Assembly: GCA_964036045.1 (NCBI GenBank)
Contig: OZ038384.1
Location: forward strand, 25,101,000-25,164,999
DNA from: Eutreptiella sp. 'Long Island Sound 2002'
Taxonomy: Eukaryota; Euglenozoa; Euglenophyceae; Eutreptiales; Eutreptiaceae
Reading direction: 5' to 3'
DNA length: 64,000 nucleotides
Shown: one piece after another, positions 42,505 through 53,287 of the stretch
How positions within the stretch are numbered: position 1 is the stretch's first letter
Layout of the letters: every line of letters starts with the position of its first letter
Program-made: the position numbers and the translations under genes
The notes under the pieces: generated by a model
Told to the model about the DNA's origin: nothing
What the model saw: the letters and a program-made list of their open reading frames with translations, nothing else
The model's database searches: none

Positions 42505-43880
42505 ACCCTTTAATGCGTCATATGCATGCACCAGTATGCATTGATCTTACCATTTGACCCAACATAACCAATCTCAGCGTGACTCAACCAGGAGGTGAGC
42601 TCCTCCTGGGCTTACCTACCTTACTCACCACGCATCATGTAAATGCCGAGGAAAACAGGAGCGCAAAACAACCCTACGTGCTTAAACAAACCTACGGCAA
42701 ATCATAAACCACCCTAAGCAATTAATGCACTGTGTGTCATGCACGCTTCCCTTGTCTTATTTCCTGCAGAAAGAGGGAGAAAGTGGCGCACTGCACAGCG
42801 CAAAACAAGCCTAAGCGTTTCGAGCAACCCTACTTTAGCGCTACGGCTACACATGAGCGAACAAACACGAGCAAGCACTTTCTTTTCTTACCTATGAAGA
42901 GAGAACAAGGGTGGATTGGGGTACAGGGAAAGCCCCACAGCGTGTGAATGCCTCAATTAGGCACATGCATCGCGAGCACAGCGCATATTCTATTCATACG
43001 TGCGCGCTGCGCGCTCCATTCGCATCGCATACCTTTCAGTCCTGTTTTGACCGGAGCAGATCAAGAGAGAGGAACACCTGAACCCCCAACGAACACAGCG
43101 TTGACAACCCCAACGTTTTAACGAAGCAACCAACACGAACGCAATGCATGCGTGTGAGATGACACTGGCATACCTGAGAGGTGGGTTGTCCACCTGCTCT
43201 GTGGTGTGGGTTGAGTTTGAATACCTTTCCCTAAAGTTTATAAACATTTTGATGCAACTGTGCAAAAACCTTCTTTTAGAACTTTGAAAACTACGGCCCA
43301 TACCTTGTTTTTCAAAAGCTCTTTACGCTTGCGCAACCTTGTTTTTGAAGTCTGCTTTCGCTGCGCTTGTCTGCGGGTTTGAGTTTTGGTGTAAAAATGA
43401 CAATTTCTCGCGTGATTTCGTCGATTATTAGCGATTTGACTTGTTAAATCGCTACATCTTTTACTAAACCGCAGGAATCACTCCCTGTTGGTTACATTTT
43501 CTTTTTTTTCTCAGCTCCTGGAGATTTGTGTCCTCCATTGGGAGTATTGCTCCGCCCTGGTCCTTGGTCAGGACGTTTATTCAAACGCTGTTTATGCAGC
43601 GATGGCTGTCCGCATTAGAGCGTTCGACTGTACCCTGGTGGGCAAGCATATGTGCTCTGGGGAGGGAGTCCTGGGTTCAAACCCCGCTACCCCCAAAATT
43701 TTACCAAAAGTTTTCGTCGCACGCTGGCGACTTTTGAGGAATGCCCCATCGAAGGAACATCATTCAGGGTACATTACACTGTTTTTCAAGGGTACCTACA
43801 GTGTGATAGGCTTCTATGAACTGATGAGGATATGCTTCGTAAGTTGAATGCATTTTCTGAGGTAATTCTGGGAATATTTG
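42505..43880 (+). repeat. Repeat B, forward copy
   Basis: Partner of 4931-6310 (inverted), with a partial relative at 16,366. It carries a B-box-like GGGTTCAAACCCC at 43,673-43,685, next to TTAGAGCGTTCGACTGTACC, which resembles a tRNA D-arm/anticodon region. It lies between the type-1 repeat and the polypurine tract of the chromovirus. No coding capacity. Confidence 0.75.
43673..43685 (+). promoter_or_regulatory. tRNA-like B-box in repeat B (forward copy)
   Basis: GGGTTCAAACCCC, the pol III internal promoter consensus. It is conserved in both good copies of repeat B. Confidence 0.4.
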
Positions 43881-43914
43881 AGCCTTTTTCCTTGGTCCTA
43901 CTAGCTTAGCTAAC

Positions 43915-44640
43915 TAGTACCCCAGGGGGGAGTAAGAGAAAGTCACTGCCATGTCCTTCTTGGAGGGCTTGATCCAGGCCAAGCCCCCCTTAAAACCCTT
44001 TTGTTGATGCTAAGACTAACCTAGGTATTTTTATCCCTCTTTTGAAGCCTAAAGTACACTTTCTCAAAACAACTAGGGTCGTAACCCTAGCCCCCCATGA
44101 AGTTCACGCCTACCACTCAACTGAGCGGAGGTACCTTCCTTCATGGAGGATATACCGAAATGAAATAGGCATTTCATGCTTTAGACCTTCGAGGTTAAGC
44201 CTAGTGGTCTCCCACCCCAAGACCCCTATACTCAATTCTTTCTACCACTTATTGTGGTTCTATGTTTTCACTCTTTCTGAATTCAGTTGCTTGGCCAAGT
44301 TATTTTCTGTGTTGGCCTGACACCTATGCCCCACATTCCTAATCAGCACCATTTCACCCAAAAGAGTGCACATGAAGTGCTTGATGCTATTGTGGAGGCT
44401 AGAGTCAGTCCAGTTTTCATATAAAATCTTTTTTTTTATCCATTTGTGATTGAATCGTTGTGTTTATACCTGCTTTGTCTATCTGCAGCCCTTCTGTGTT
44501 ACACTGGATTCCAAACTATTCATTGATTCGATCCACATCCTGTTCTTGCTCTACTTGCTGCTTTGGTCTTGGGATTTTCTCATCAAAAACCTGCAGGATT
44601 TCATCAAAATATCTAGGGCACTAATCAAGGACATCTTTCT
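43915..44640 (+). repeat. 3' LTR of the chromovirus, with adjacent polypurine tract
   Basis: Homologous to 31,253-31,944. The purine run AGGGGGGAGTAAGAGAAAG (43,924-43,942) overlaps its beginning and is a good candidate polypurine tract for plus-strand priming, so the exact LTR start is uncertain by about 20 bp. It ends ...GACATCTTTCT just before CCGTG. Confidence 0.7.
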
Positions 44641-44645
44641 CCGTG

Positions 44646-45603
44646 TAGTCCCCGCAGCTGGTGGCCTTATTGGTGACTTCAAGACACTGGAACAGTAGGA
44701 TCCAATGGTGGAAAGTCAAATTCTCACAGTTAACTTAGCCCACGCAAACTGCACCCTGTTTTGCGCGTCGAACGCGCAGAAAAGGACCGGTTCACAACAG
44801 GGCAAAAAAACTTTTTTTTTGGATTTTTGATAAACGTGATTCGGGGCTTAGTGAAATAAATTGCTTTTTCTAGCATTGTGCAACTCCGTGTTCCTAAATG
44901 GGACTTTTTTTTATTTTACTGCCTTCGAAGTGCGCGAGGCCTCGCGCACTCAATATATTCAAAGTGGAGTTTGTTACGAAACATAAAGACCATAAGGATC
45001 GGCGTTTGCGGAAATACACAGCCCCCACACGTTATTGAAGCTCAGGTTGTGTTGACGAAGGAGCATTGGAAGCGTATAACGGTCAGACTTCCCATGTTCG
45101 ATGAAAACATTTTTACTCCAAAGTAAAAACAAAATACCAATTTTGGCATCCGGAGTGCGCGAGGCCTCGCGCACTCAAGTCATGTAATGTATTGATTTTT
45201 GGAATGGATATGACGCGTACAATTGCAGGTACAGTACCAGCTGGACAAGCACACTTTTTTTTTGCGGTGTATGTGTGTGTACACACAGTGTTGGTTAGAT
45301 ATAACACGGCATAGAACATTGTCTGACGAAAACAATCAGTGCGCCAGGCCTCGCGCACTCAACCCACACAAGAAAATGAAAAAGCAGGTAGGTCAGGCTA
45401 TGCCGGTATTTACGTTCCCTTTCACGGCTGGCATGTGTGACACTCGCTTATACGGCGGTAACCTTTGTCATATTTATCAGGGGATCAGGGGAATGATTTG
45501 TTTTTTTTCCAACAGTGACTCAATGGCACACGTGTCTAGTACTAATAGCGCTAGAAAGAAAAACGCCTCTACTCCCATTTTGGCATTAGTTAATGTTAGA
45601 TAA
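44646..45603 (+). pseudogene. Gene 3, 3' part, with palindrome-bearing introns
   Basis: After the second CCGTG, the frame open before the chromovirus continues past a TAG (SPQLVALLVTSRHWNSRIQW) to about 44,735. Further exons are seen at about 44,965-45,122 (VVLTKEHWKRITVRLPMFDE) and 45,231-45,603 (ending TPILALVNVR, stop TAA at 45,601). Between them lie non-coding stretches with GCGCGAGGCCTCGCGC palindromes, as in the earlier part of the gene. The introns at about 44,888-44,964 and 45,122-45,230 are less certain than those at 30.6-31.0 kb. The shared introns and frame continuity are my reasons for assigning this to gene 3. Confidence 0.45.
44929..45359. repeat. Three GCGCGAGGCCTCGCGC palindromes
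   Basis: 44,929-44,950 (perfect over 22 bp, flanks AGT/ACT), 45,153-45,176 (perfect over 24 bp, flanks GAGT/ACTC) and 45,338-45,359 (one mismatch, flanks AGT/ACT). A related hairpin (GCGCGT CGA ACGCGC) occurs at 44,764-44,778. Confidence 0.85.
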
Positions 45604-45878
45604 AATGTTTGTTGAAAAAAAAAGAAAACCATACAACAATCAAGCTAACCAACAAGGCAAAGTAAAGCGTGCAACAACACTCACTAAGGTGAGTCACTTG
45701 CCATGGCACGTATGCAGTAACAAAGAGTCATCATTGGGATCTACCTCTAACGTACACTCAACTAAGTCATAAAGTGACATACTACGTCCTAATAACTAGT
45801 CCCTAATCCTATCCCCGTGCACCACTAACCCATGGCGCTGCGAACAAAGGAAACCAGGATGCGGATAAGGTAAGGGTC
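45604..45878. other. No gene recognised
   Basis: Non-coding, no repeat partner seen in the window. Confidence 0.5.
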
Positions 45879-46840
45879 ATGGGCAAGCATGCTATCCACG
45901 CAGACAACAACCACACACGCAACACACAAGGCGAGCATGTGTTCATACTGCGAGTCTTTTATGAAATTTGCAAAACATACCCAAAACATTCAGAAGCACC
46001 CTCGCAATTCCAACCTATCTCCAAACGCTATTTAATCCTGAATAAAATCAGAGATGACAACAGAATTATCCAAATCGCGACAGAGCGTGGCTACAGCTGC
46101 GGCGACAGAAGACACGCAATTCTCTCAACGGCACACATCACATTTACACAGCAAACCCAGTACATTGACAATATGGCGACCCTCAATGAAAGGCAGTTTT
46201 TCTTACTCCCCCCCAGACACCACACCAAGAGTTGTGTGTCTCAGGGGGCGCCATCTAACGAAGAAATTTCAGGGGTGTTATCATCGCTCAGGGGGTGCAG
46301 TGGTACCCCCATTTCGTCACGACGGGGGATCACCAAGTGGGCGCACGGTGCCTTTCGAAGTACGGGTACGGCCTGGACGGGCCACTCCATGAAGAAGGAC
46401 GGGGAGGAGTGGCACTGGTGTGGAAAACATCCAAATGGACCTTACACGCTATGCAGTTCTTCTCCCCCAGGGGGCTGAAAGCCTCACTGTCGAGTGGTCC
46501 TCTGGAGATCACTCTAGTGGTGGTGCACTTCCACCACAAACACAGGCGGCGACAGTTGCAGTGGAAAGAAATTGCCAAAGAGATGCATGGACCAAACCCA
46601 ATTTTATATGCTGATCACAATAGTTTAATAGTGCAACATTGGGACGCCTTTGCGCCCCCAAAGTTCGAATATGACACGTCTTTACGTGCCAGAGAGGAAG
46701 AGGTCGCAACCTTGGCGAATGTGGGCCTCCATGATGTTTGGGTGGACATGTTTGGGAGGCAGTCAGCATATCACCTGTGCAGGCCATCGGCAAGACCATG
46801 CTTCTACAGTCATATTACTCCAGGTAAAATCACGACGTGA
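45879..46840 (+). pseudogene. LINE fragment: EEP endonuclease region
   Basis: An N-terminal frame to about 46,290 (QIATERGYSCGDRRHAILST) is followed, after a frameshift, by a frame to 46,840 with EEGRGGVALVWKTSKWTLHA, PLEITLVVVHFHHKHRRRQL and NPILYADHNSLIVQHWDAF. EEGRGGVAL...VVHFHH...ADHNS matches the strand order and the D-x-N motif of endonuclease/exonuclease/phosphatase domains of non-LTR retrotransposons. The C-terminal S-D-H motif and all RT sequence are missing. It is from a different, less GC-rich family than the element at 50-62 kb. Confidence 0.6.
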
Positions 46841-48698
46841 GTAAACCCCGAGAATTATGAGAACACAATACCTCTCTAATAGCAATACAAAGCGCATGTA
46901 AGTTCACCACCGGGTCTGTCAACAAAGGCAGCCATAATTTCTCCGAAAACATTCAGAACATAGCCGTAAAACACAGACCCAGGTGTTGTTCATGACATGC
47001 TCAAGACATGTAAAGAGTCTGGCGTACCTCCTTAGTCTCCAATACGCACCATTTCCTCAAGTCTCACTTTCCTCACAGGCAGCAATCACTGTCAGTACAG
47101 CCTGGAGGCACAGGTACCCTGACAGGATAACTACAAGCCTGTAGCGAAGGACGGGTAGGATATTCCAGACTGGGCTACTCATGACAGGAATACCCAGTGA
47201 ACAAAGGGTTAGCTTGCAGGTTTGGCCTGTTCCCATTCCCTGGCTGAGAATAGCGTAAGAGCAAGGGAGGTAGAGCAGACAAAATTCAGCTACTCCAATA
47301 GAAAAACAAAATACTGTGGCGAGTTTACTGCCAAAATGTTTGCTATAGCATCCACGGACTGGGTCGAAATTTTGACCCTGAAAAAGTTCACTGACTAAGC
47401 AAGTAGGACAAGCTTCAGGCTCCATCCAACACAAATGATAATTCAGACAAATGGTAATCAGCCCCTGCTGCTGTCGCGCACAGTGGGCGGTCCTTGACAT
47501 TTCACACGGGGTGAGAAAGAGAGAGAGAGAGAGAGAATCACTCAATAGGGCGCCTGCAGTTACATACCTTAATACTCCGGGCCAGCATAGGAGCGCATAC
47601 AGACTTTTGGTTCCACCACCGGGTGTTGAAACACACCCTCGGCTAACTGCAGGGTTACTCTCAACATGCCTCCCAGACTTCTGTCAGAATGGTTAGTTGG
47701 GGCGCTGGGGGCGTGCTGGCTTACCTGGTGACATTGGCTGGATACATGACTACTCTAACACAAAAAGAATCAATCATAACCCTCCCTCTGAGCAGACTGG
47801 CCACGTTGTTGCTTGAATAGGAGAAAAGGATATTTTTCTCTCAGTGTGTCACCCGGCCTGCTTTCTCTCCCCTAGCTTTACTACCCCTACTCGTCCCAGT
47901 TCATCCTCCTGGAATAAAGGAAAGAAGAAAAATGGAAACACCTCAGAGCGTGGCTAACTTGCCTCCTAGCTTACACATACATCACTACGTAGAACATTCC
48001 CAATAACCAAAACTATATTTGGCTGCTACTCAGTCATGCCTTCACAGCTCCCCCACCAGGCTACCTGCAGTAGGCTGTCATACAGTCCTAAGGGTTTCTT
48101 AGCTGGGTGGACTAGGTGTTGTTACTGTATTTGGTAGGGTCTTATATGCTTACCAGAGTCCAGAGGCTACTCACCTTTCGGCGGTTTCTGCGACGCTCCC
48201 GGCTACTACCACTTCTATCCTAAGATACTCAATACAGTTCACACAGGATACAACTTCTCAGACGCCGTCTCAGTTGTTTACTCTCTGTGGATAACGGCAT
48301 GAGCTCCACAGCCGGCATTCGTAGAATACTCATTAGGCTGCTCCACACCCTCAGTGGTAGTAAACACTTGTAACTTGAGGGGTGCTCTGGAGATACGGCT
48401 CATGGCCTCTCCAGCGTGCTTTCCACCTGTCGTCAGGGGAATTCATGTACATCCAGTACAGTATACACACTGACCTGTCATCACTGTATCATCAGTGCCT
48501 TAATAGACCAGAAAAATCATGTACGGTGCTACGTTCCAGTAAGGCAACAGCGGACCTCTTGAAGCGGTACCCAGAACCCCATGGCTAGGGTAGGGCATAC
48601 AACCGGTCTCCGGTCCACTAACCCCATGTACGGAAGGGAAGACGCCCGTTGATGCCCGGTGCGAGCCCGGCGGGAGCGTGTTCCGTGCCGTAAACCCC
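46841..48698. other. No gene recognised
   Basis: About 1.9 kb without a supported gene. It contains a (GA)n microsatellite at about 47,518-47,536. It may include the remaining, unrecognisable part of the LINE fragment upstream. Confidence 0.45.
47518..47536. repeat. (GA)n microsatellite
   Basis: Nine to ten GA units, seen directly. Confidence 0.85.
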
Positions 48699-49588
48699 CG
48701 CATCGGCAACCGATGCGCCGCCAGCGGAGATTTATATATCAGAACATCAGGAATCCACAGGGTTTTATTTTCATATTGTTTCCGTCAATTTTTACGCTTC
48801 CGTTCTGAAATTCACTGTTTTGACAGCTGGCGGTTAGCTCGCGACTTTAGCGTAACCGCCAGTTTAACTGTTATATACAGATATTTTAGCGCAAATCGTG
48901 ACGAAGACTCTAAAGTCTTCAGGAATTGCATTGATGCATCCGCAATTTTCACGTCTTACACTCGCAACCTTAATCCGAATTTTTCAAGATGTTGAAATCG
49001 GATTTTCGACTTCGACATCCCCGCACTTGATTTGACCTCTTTCGAGTGGACCTACGTGCTTCCCTATGCACGAATCAACTTTCCTTTTGTCTTGCCCTCC
49101 ATTTTTCTTAAAGATATGGGCAAAACAAAGTTGATTCGTGAGGCCACTTGTGAGGGTCATATCTCGTGCTGCTTGCGAGGAATGACAATAAGGAAACGTG
49201 GGATGTATTCACAATACTCCCAACGGAATTTAGGAAGCATTATACGCCTTGCATCTCCACACGTGCGCGCTAGCGTAATGGATCATGGTCAAGAGGGTAG
49301 AGTTTGCGTTATAACTCTTCGGCCATGATATTGCGTGCGTTAGGAAAACTTTCGAGTGTAGCGCGCGACTGTTGGTGTTGCATAGGAACTCTTCTTGAGT
49401 TCCTATTAGCGATTGACACAAAGTTATGCCTTCGGAGGGGCATGACATATCGTGGGGGGAGCCACCTTTTTGGGCAATATGGAGTATGTGCCTTGTGTTG
49501 TGTTGCGTGCCCATTTGGCGGGTCCATCGCTCCAAGCCAAACCCGCCAATGGACCTCATATTGCGCAAGCCCCTTCTCCATACTCCAT
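48699..49588. other. Cluster of strong stem-loops, possible structured RNA
   Basis: Seven hairpins in 890 bp. 48,699-48,717: CGCATCGG/CCGATGCG, loop CAA. 48,828-48,861: TGGCGGTTA/TAACCGCCA. 48,903-48,920: GAAGACT/AGTCTTC. 48,988-49,019: 13-bp stem with two transition mismatches, 6-nt loop. 49,069-49,140: CACGAATCAACTTT/AAAGTTGATTCGTG plus an inner stem. 49,382-49,406: ATAGGAACTC/GAGTTCCTAT, loop TTCTT. 49,479-49,588: outer ATGGAGTATG/CATACTCCAT enclosing CCATTTGGCGGGT/ACCCGCCAATGG. No open frame explains the region. It could be a structured ncRNA, a run of foldback elements, or organelle-derived DNA. Confidence 0.5.
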
Positions 49589-49859
49589 AAATAACATGGT
49601 CTTGGATGGTCGCGCGATCGCAGCAGAAGAAAAATAAAATACCAAGAAAACGACGCACCGCCAGAAAAAATAAAGCGAAAAATCGTCTTTTCCGACCTCA
49701 GAAACCCCCCCAACAATTTTACGCCGCTGTTTGGCGAGGTCGCAAAACTTAGGACACTCACCAAAAAAGACGAACAATAGAGTCGCGATGGCGAAGAAGC
49801 TGAGCGTTGCTTGCCCCAAACCACCTGGCAAAGTGCGTGCCCTAGGCGCTAGGGACTTG

Positions 49860-50548
49860 TGCGCGCCCAAAAACACACATCACATAGACAAAAACAACGC
49901 CACCGGCCGCCGACAAGCAAGTATGTCATGTGCCGCGCAACGCTAGAGACCAACGAAACAAGCACAACGCGGTAAGAGGTAGACAAGGAGAGAATAAGTA
50001 GGTAACGAACCGCACCACGGTGGAGATATACCACAAGTACACGACCAAGCAATGCAAGCCCGCTCACGTAGGGAATACGACGACGCCGTAACACACGAAG
50101 GGGATCACAACAAAAGGAAAAAGAGGCCGCACAAGTACCCAAGTATGTGGCATGTCGTGCATGAAAAATACACACAAGCAACAACAACGCCACCGGCCGC
50201 CGAAAAGCAAGTATATATATGCCATATGTTGTATGCATAACGCCGTAACAAGCGCAAAACAAGGAAGTTACGTGACAAGCAACGCCAAAGTGCGCCGCCA
50301 CGAAAAGCGCAACAAAAACCGCACGGGCAAGGAGAACCAACAAGAGGTGGCACCGAAGGAATGCCTATGCTCACCCCCGCTCACATAGGGAAAGAAAGGT
50401 ATGCCCGTACGCGCGTGCCCGGAACGCCGCAAGGCCATCACCGCCACGGACGAGCAACATGGTATGAAAGGACAAACAAGGGGGAACAAAAAAACCACCG
50501 AGGTGAAGCACAACACACAAAAAAAAAACAAAAACTAAACATACAAAC
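49860..50548 (+). other. 5' untranslated region of the large LINE, with short subrepeats
   Basis: AACAACGCCACCGGCCGCCG occurs at 49,893 and 50,184. CAAGTATGTNNCATGYC-type words occur at 49,918, 50,139 and 50,564, and CTCACRTAGGGAA at 50,064 and 50,380. Such degenerate tandem subrepeats are common in LINE 5' UTRs and often hold the promoter. The exact 5' end of the element is not defined. Confidence 0.45.
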
Positions 50549-53287
50549 GTGACTAGTCGGGTCCAAGTATGTTGCATGCCACGCTACGCTACGCAACGGA
50601 CACGAGACGCAGCCTGCAGCCTCCGCAGCCTGCAGGCGGGGGCCGCCTGGGTACGGTGGAAGGAAGGGAAGGGGCGCTCGAGCCCCTATTTCCCCGTGGT
50701 CCAAGGCCAGGCGCTGATCCACGCTGAGGGCATGGGGACCGTGGAATGGCATGCGATCGTGCCCGGCACGGCGTGCAGGTGGATCACGGCGGCCGCTCCA
50801 CAGCCCATGCGATCGCCGCCGGCGTGCCACCGCCTTCTACGGATGGTCCCCTCTTTGGCCCCCCAGCACGCCTTTACAAGGGACGTGTGGAAGGCCGTAC
50901 TGAGCCACACCAGGGAGTGGCTAACGAACCCAGGTGCGCGGTACCCGCCGGGACCGGTGCTCGAACAGCTCACGGCCCCCACACCCGGGGTCCTCCACGC
51001 CCTACACAGGGCGTCGGCCCTCACGAAGCAGCTCAACGACGAAGTGCTGGACCTGGCGCTGGAGCCGCTGCGGGTGCTCTACCCGCAAGCCCACATCCCA
51101 CCCGCGGGCACGTCCAACCGCCTAGGCCGCCTGGGGTTGCAGCGCCGCGTCGAGGCCGCGCACCCAGGAGGCGTGGTGGAACAGTGGCTAACGCTCCGCA
51201 ACCCGTCCACCGAGGAGGGCCACTGGTACCTGCACCAGCTCCCCTTCCAACCACGGGCAGCCCCGGAACACCGCCGGCAAAACCCGTACCACACGCACCC
51301 GGAGCGCCGAGGCGCGCAAAACTACCCGCAGCCAGTCCCGCCCGCCCTCCCGCCGGGGCAGGGCCCGGAGGCGCTACAGCGGGGCCCCCCGCTCGACACC
51401 GCCACCACGGTACAGCAAAGGGGAAGCGACGACGCGAGTGATGCCGAACCGGACGTCACGAACTGCAGAGCGGTGGCCTGGATGGCAGCCTGCAGGCACC
51501 TCGCCCGAGATACCACGGGGCTCCGGCAGTACAGACCCACGGACCGCACGGCGCTGGCGTCCGCGGTCGCGGCCGTCACCATGGGTCCTGTGGCGGCGTG
51601 GCCGGCGCAACTGCTGCCCCACGTCCCCTGCCGTGACACGCGGCCCCGACGGCTGGCCGCGACGCACGAGCCGACGGCACCCCTCACGGCAGAGCAACTG
51701 TACGTCGTCGCGGCGGCGTTGCTAGCAGACGGCGGGGAGAGCTTTGTCCACCACCACGGCCCGGCGCAAATTGCGGGATGCATACAAGGGCCTCAGCGCG
51801 ATGCACCAGACCAGTGGCATGCCACACTCCGCGGGCGCACCCGCGTCTGGGGTGCGGGCGATGGCACACCCCCGCCCGGGCCTAAGCAGGGGGAGGCACT
51901 GGTACTGCAGACGGCAGGCTACCAAGCCCTCATACACGGCCACGCCGGAGGGTACCGGTCGCACGTCCTGGCCGGAGGCCGATGGACGGTCTGGCACAGC
52001 ACCGCCAGGCAAGGGGCTTTCCCGTCCCTGCCCCACGTCGACTGGCGACAGGGGCCCACCCAGGCCTACTATATGTCGCCGGACCCCTGGCCGCTGGCGG
52101 TCCTGCTACACACTGTCAGCGCCCCCAACAAGAGGCAGGAACCGGGGTGGGTCAACCCCCCCACACTGGTGTGGAGCCCCGACCAGGAGGAGCATCTACG
52201 GGCCGCGTGGCGGGGAGACGCCATCAGGGCCACGGACGTCCCGGACCTCCACGCGGGGCCAATCACGCACGCCCGCCCAGCGGCTACCCTGGCGGTGGCC
52301 CAACGGGGACAGCAGAACCCACAGTGGGTGGTCTGCATGTTCAGCCCGGCGGACGCGTACATCGTTGTCTGCGACCCCGAACGCCTGCCGGGGCCCGAAG
52401 CCGTGATCCGCGTGGCATACTGCACCCGCATGATCATCAAGGCGCTGCGGGAGGGCGAACACCACGCCCTCCTGCTCCAGGTCAGGCTGAAGGACAACGC
52501 CCGGGCAGCGAGGCCAGGAGTGTGGCCGGCAGCGGCGCACCCCGCCGACCTGGAGCTCCAGCTGGCGGTCCCGACCGCGGTGTACCACTGGCTACAGGCC
52601 TTCCACGACCTGCGATGGAGGGGCAAACCCGACCGCCAAATCGGCTCCACGCACTGGCAAACGTGGCTGCAAGCAGACGCGCAGCGCGATGCCATCCGAG
52701 GCCTCGGGCCCGCGCCCGCGACGCGGGCCCTCGATGCGGCGGCCCCGGGCCGCACGCTGGCACCACACACGGTGCTGCTGGCCAACCTGCCCTTCGAACC
52801 AGCGGCGGAGGGCGCCATTCGGAAGTCGGTGCCGCTCCCCCCGGCGCGAGGGGCGAAGGAGCCGACGAAATGCCCCCTGTGTCCGGACAAGTACTACACC
52901 AGCGGGGCAATGCTGGAACACCTGGCGTGGCACGCGGTGCACGCTGCGGCCCCGGCGGACGACAAGGAGGCGGCCGCCAACATCCTGCAGGGGAGAGCAC
53001 GGAGATCCCCGTGGCACGCCCCGTACACCCAGCGCCCCCCCCCCCAGGCAGCCGACCACGCAGATGAAGGTGAGGAGGCACCCGGAGCGGCCCCGGGGGC
53101 CGGCGGTGCGGCCCCACCAGGGTCCATGTCCATCCCCGCGGGGCTGGTCCCCCTGGCCCCCCTGGCTCCCCCGGTCCCCCGGGCCCCCCTGTGGGCCCCG
53201 CTGGGAACGGGCTCAGCGGATGCGGCGCACCCAGATGCCCTGGCGGCGCCGGCGAACCCGGCGGTGATGCCGATGCGGGATAGCTGA
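50549..53287 (+). pseudogene. LINE ORF1: C2H2 zinc-finger protein
   Basis: A continuous frame of about 900 codons; a natural start may be the ATG at 50,731 (MGTVEWHAIVPGTACRWITA) or upstream. The middle includes EQLYVVAAALLADGGESFVH and WVVCMFSPADAYIVVCDPER. Near the C-terminus KCPLCPDKYYTSGAMLEHLAWH is a perfect C-X2-C-X12-H-X3-H finger (about 52,869-52,933), followed by a Pro/Ala/Gly-rich tail. It ends at TGA 53,285-53,287, but the endonuclease continues in the same frame, so the two may once have been one polyprotein or be linked by readthrough. It is likely an RNA-binding or chaperone protein by analogy with other LINE ORF1s. Confidence 0.65.

Larger units (their letters stand above)
31253..44640 (+). 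mobile_element. 13.4-kb Ty3/Gypsy chromovirus with nested insertions
   Basis: Direct repeats of about 0.7 kb mark the ends. CCGTG flanks both sides (31,248-31,252 and 44,641-44,645), a 5-bp duplication as expected for Ty3/Gypsy, and removing the element rejoins gene 3 in frame. Between the LTRs are gag with a CCHC knuckle, protease, an extra methyltransferase/DIRS-like domain, RT, RNase H, integrase and chromodomain. About 4.9 kb of non-coding sequence follows, holding the type-1 repeat, an ORF1-only LINE-like insertion and repeat B. Many frameshifts and stops make it inactive. Confidence 0.8.

Noticed and set aside
43612-43690. A functional tRNA gene in repeat B
   Set aside because: Only the B-box/T-arm and a D-arm-like word are convincing; no acceptor stem or complete cloverleaf forms.
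48585-48720. Ribosomal RNA-like appearance of the GC-rich stretch before the stem-loops
   Set aside because: No recognisable universally conserved rRNA segment is present.
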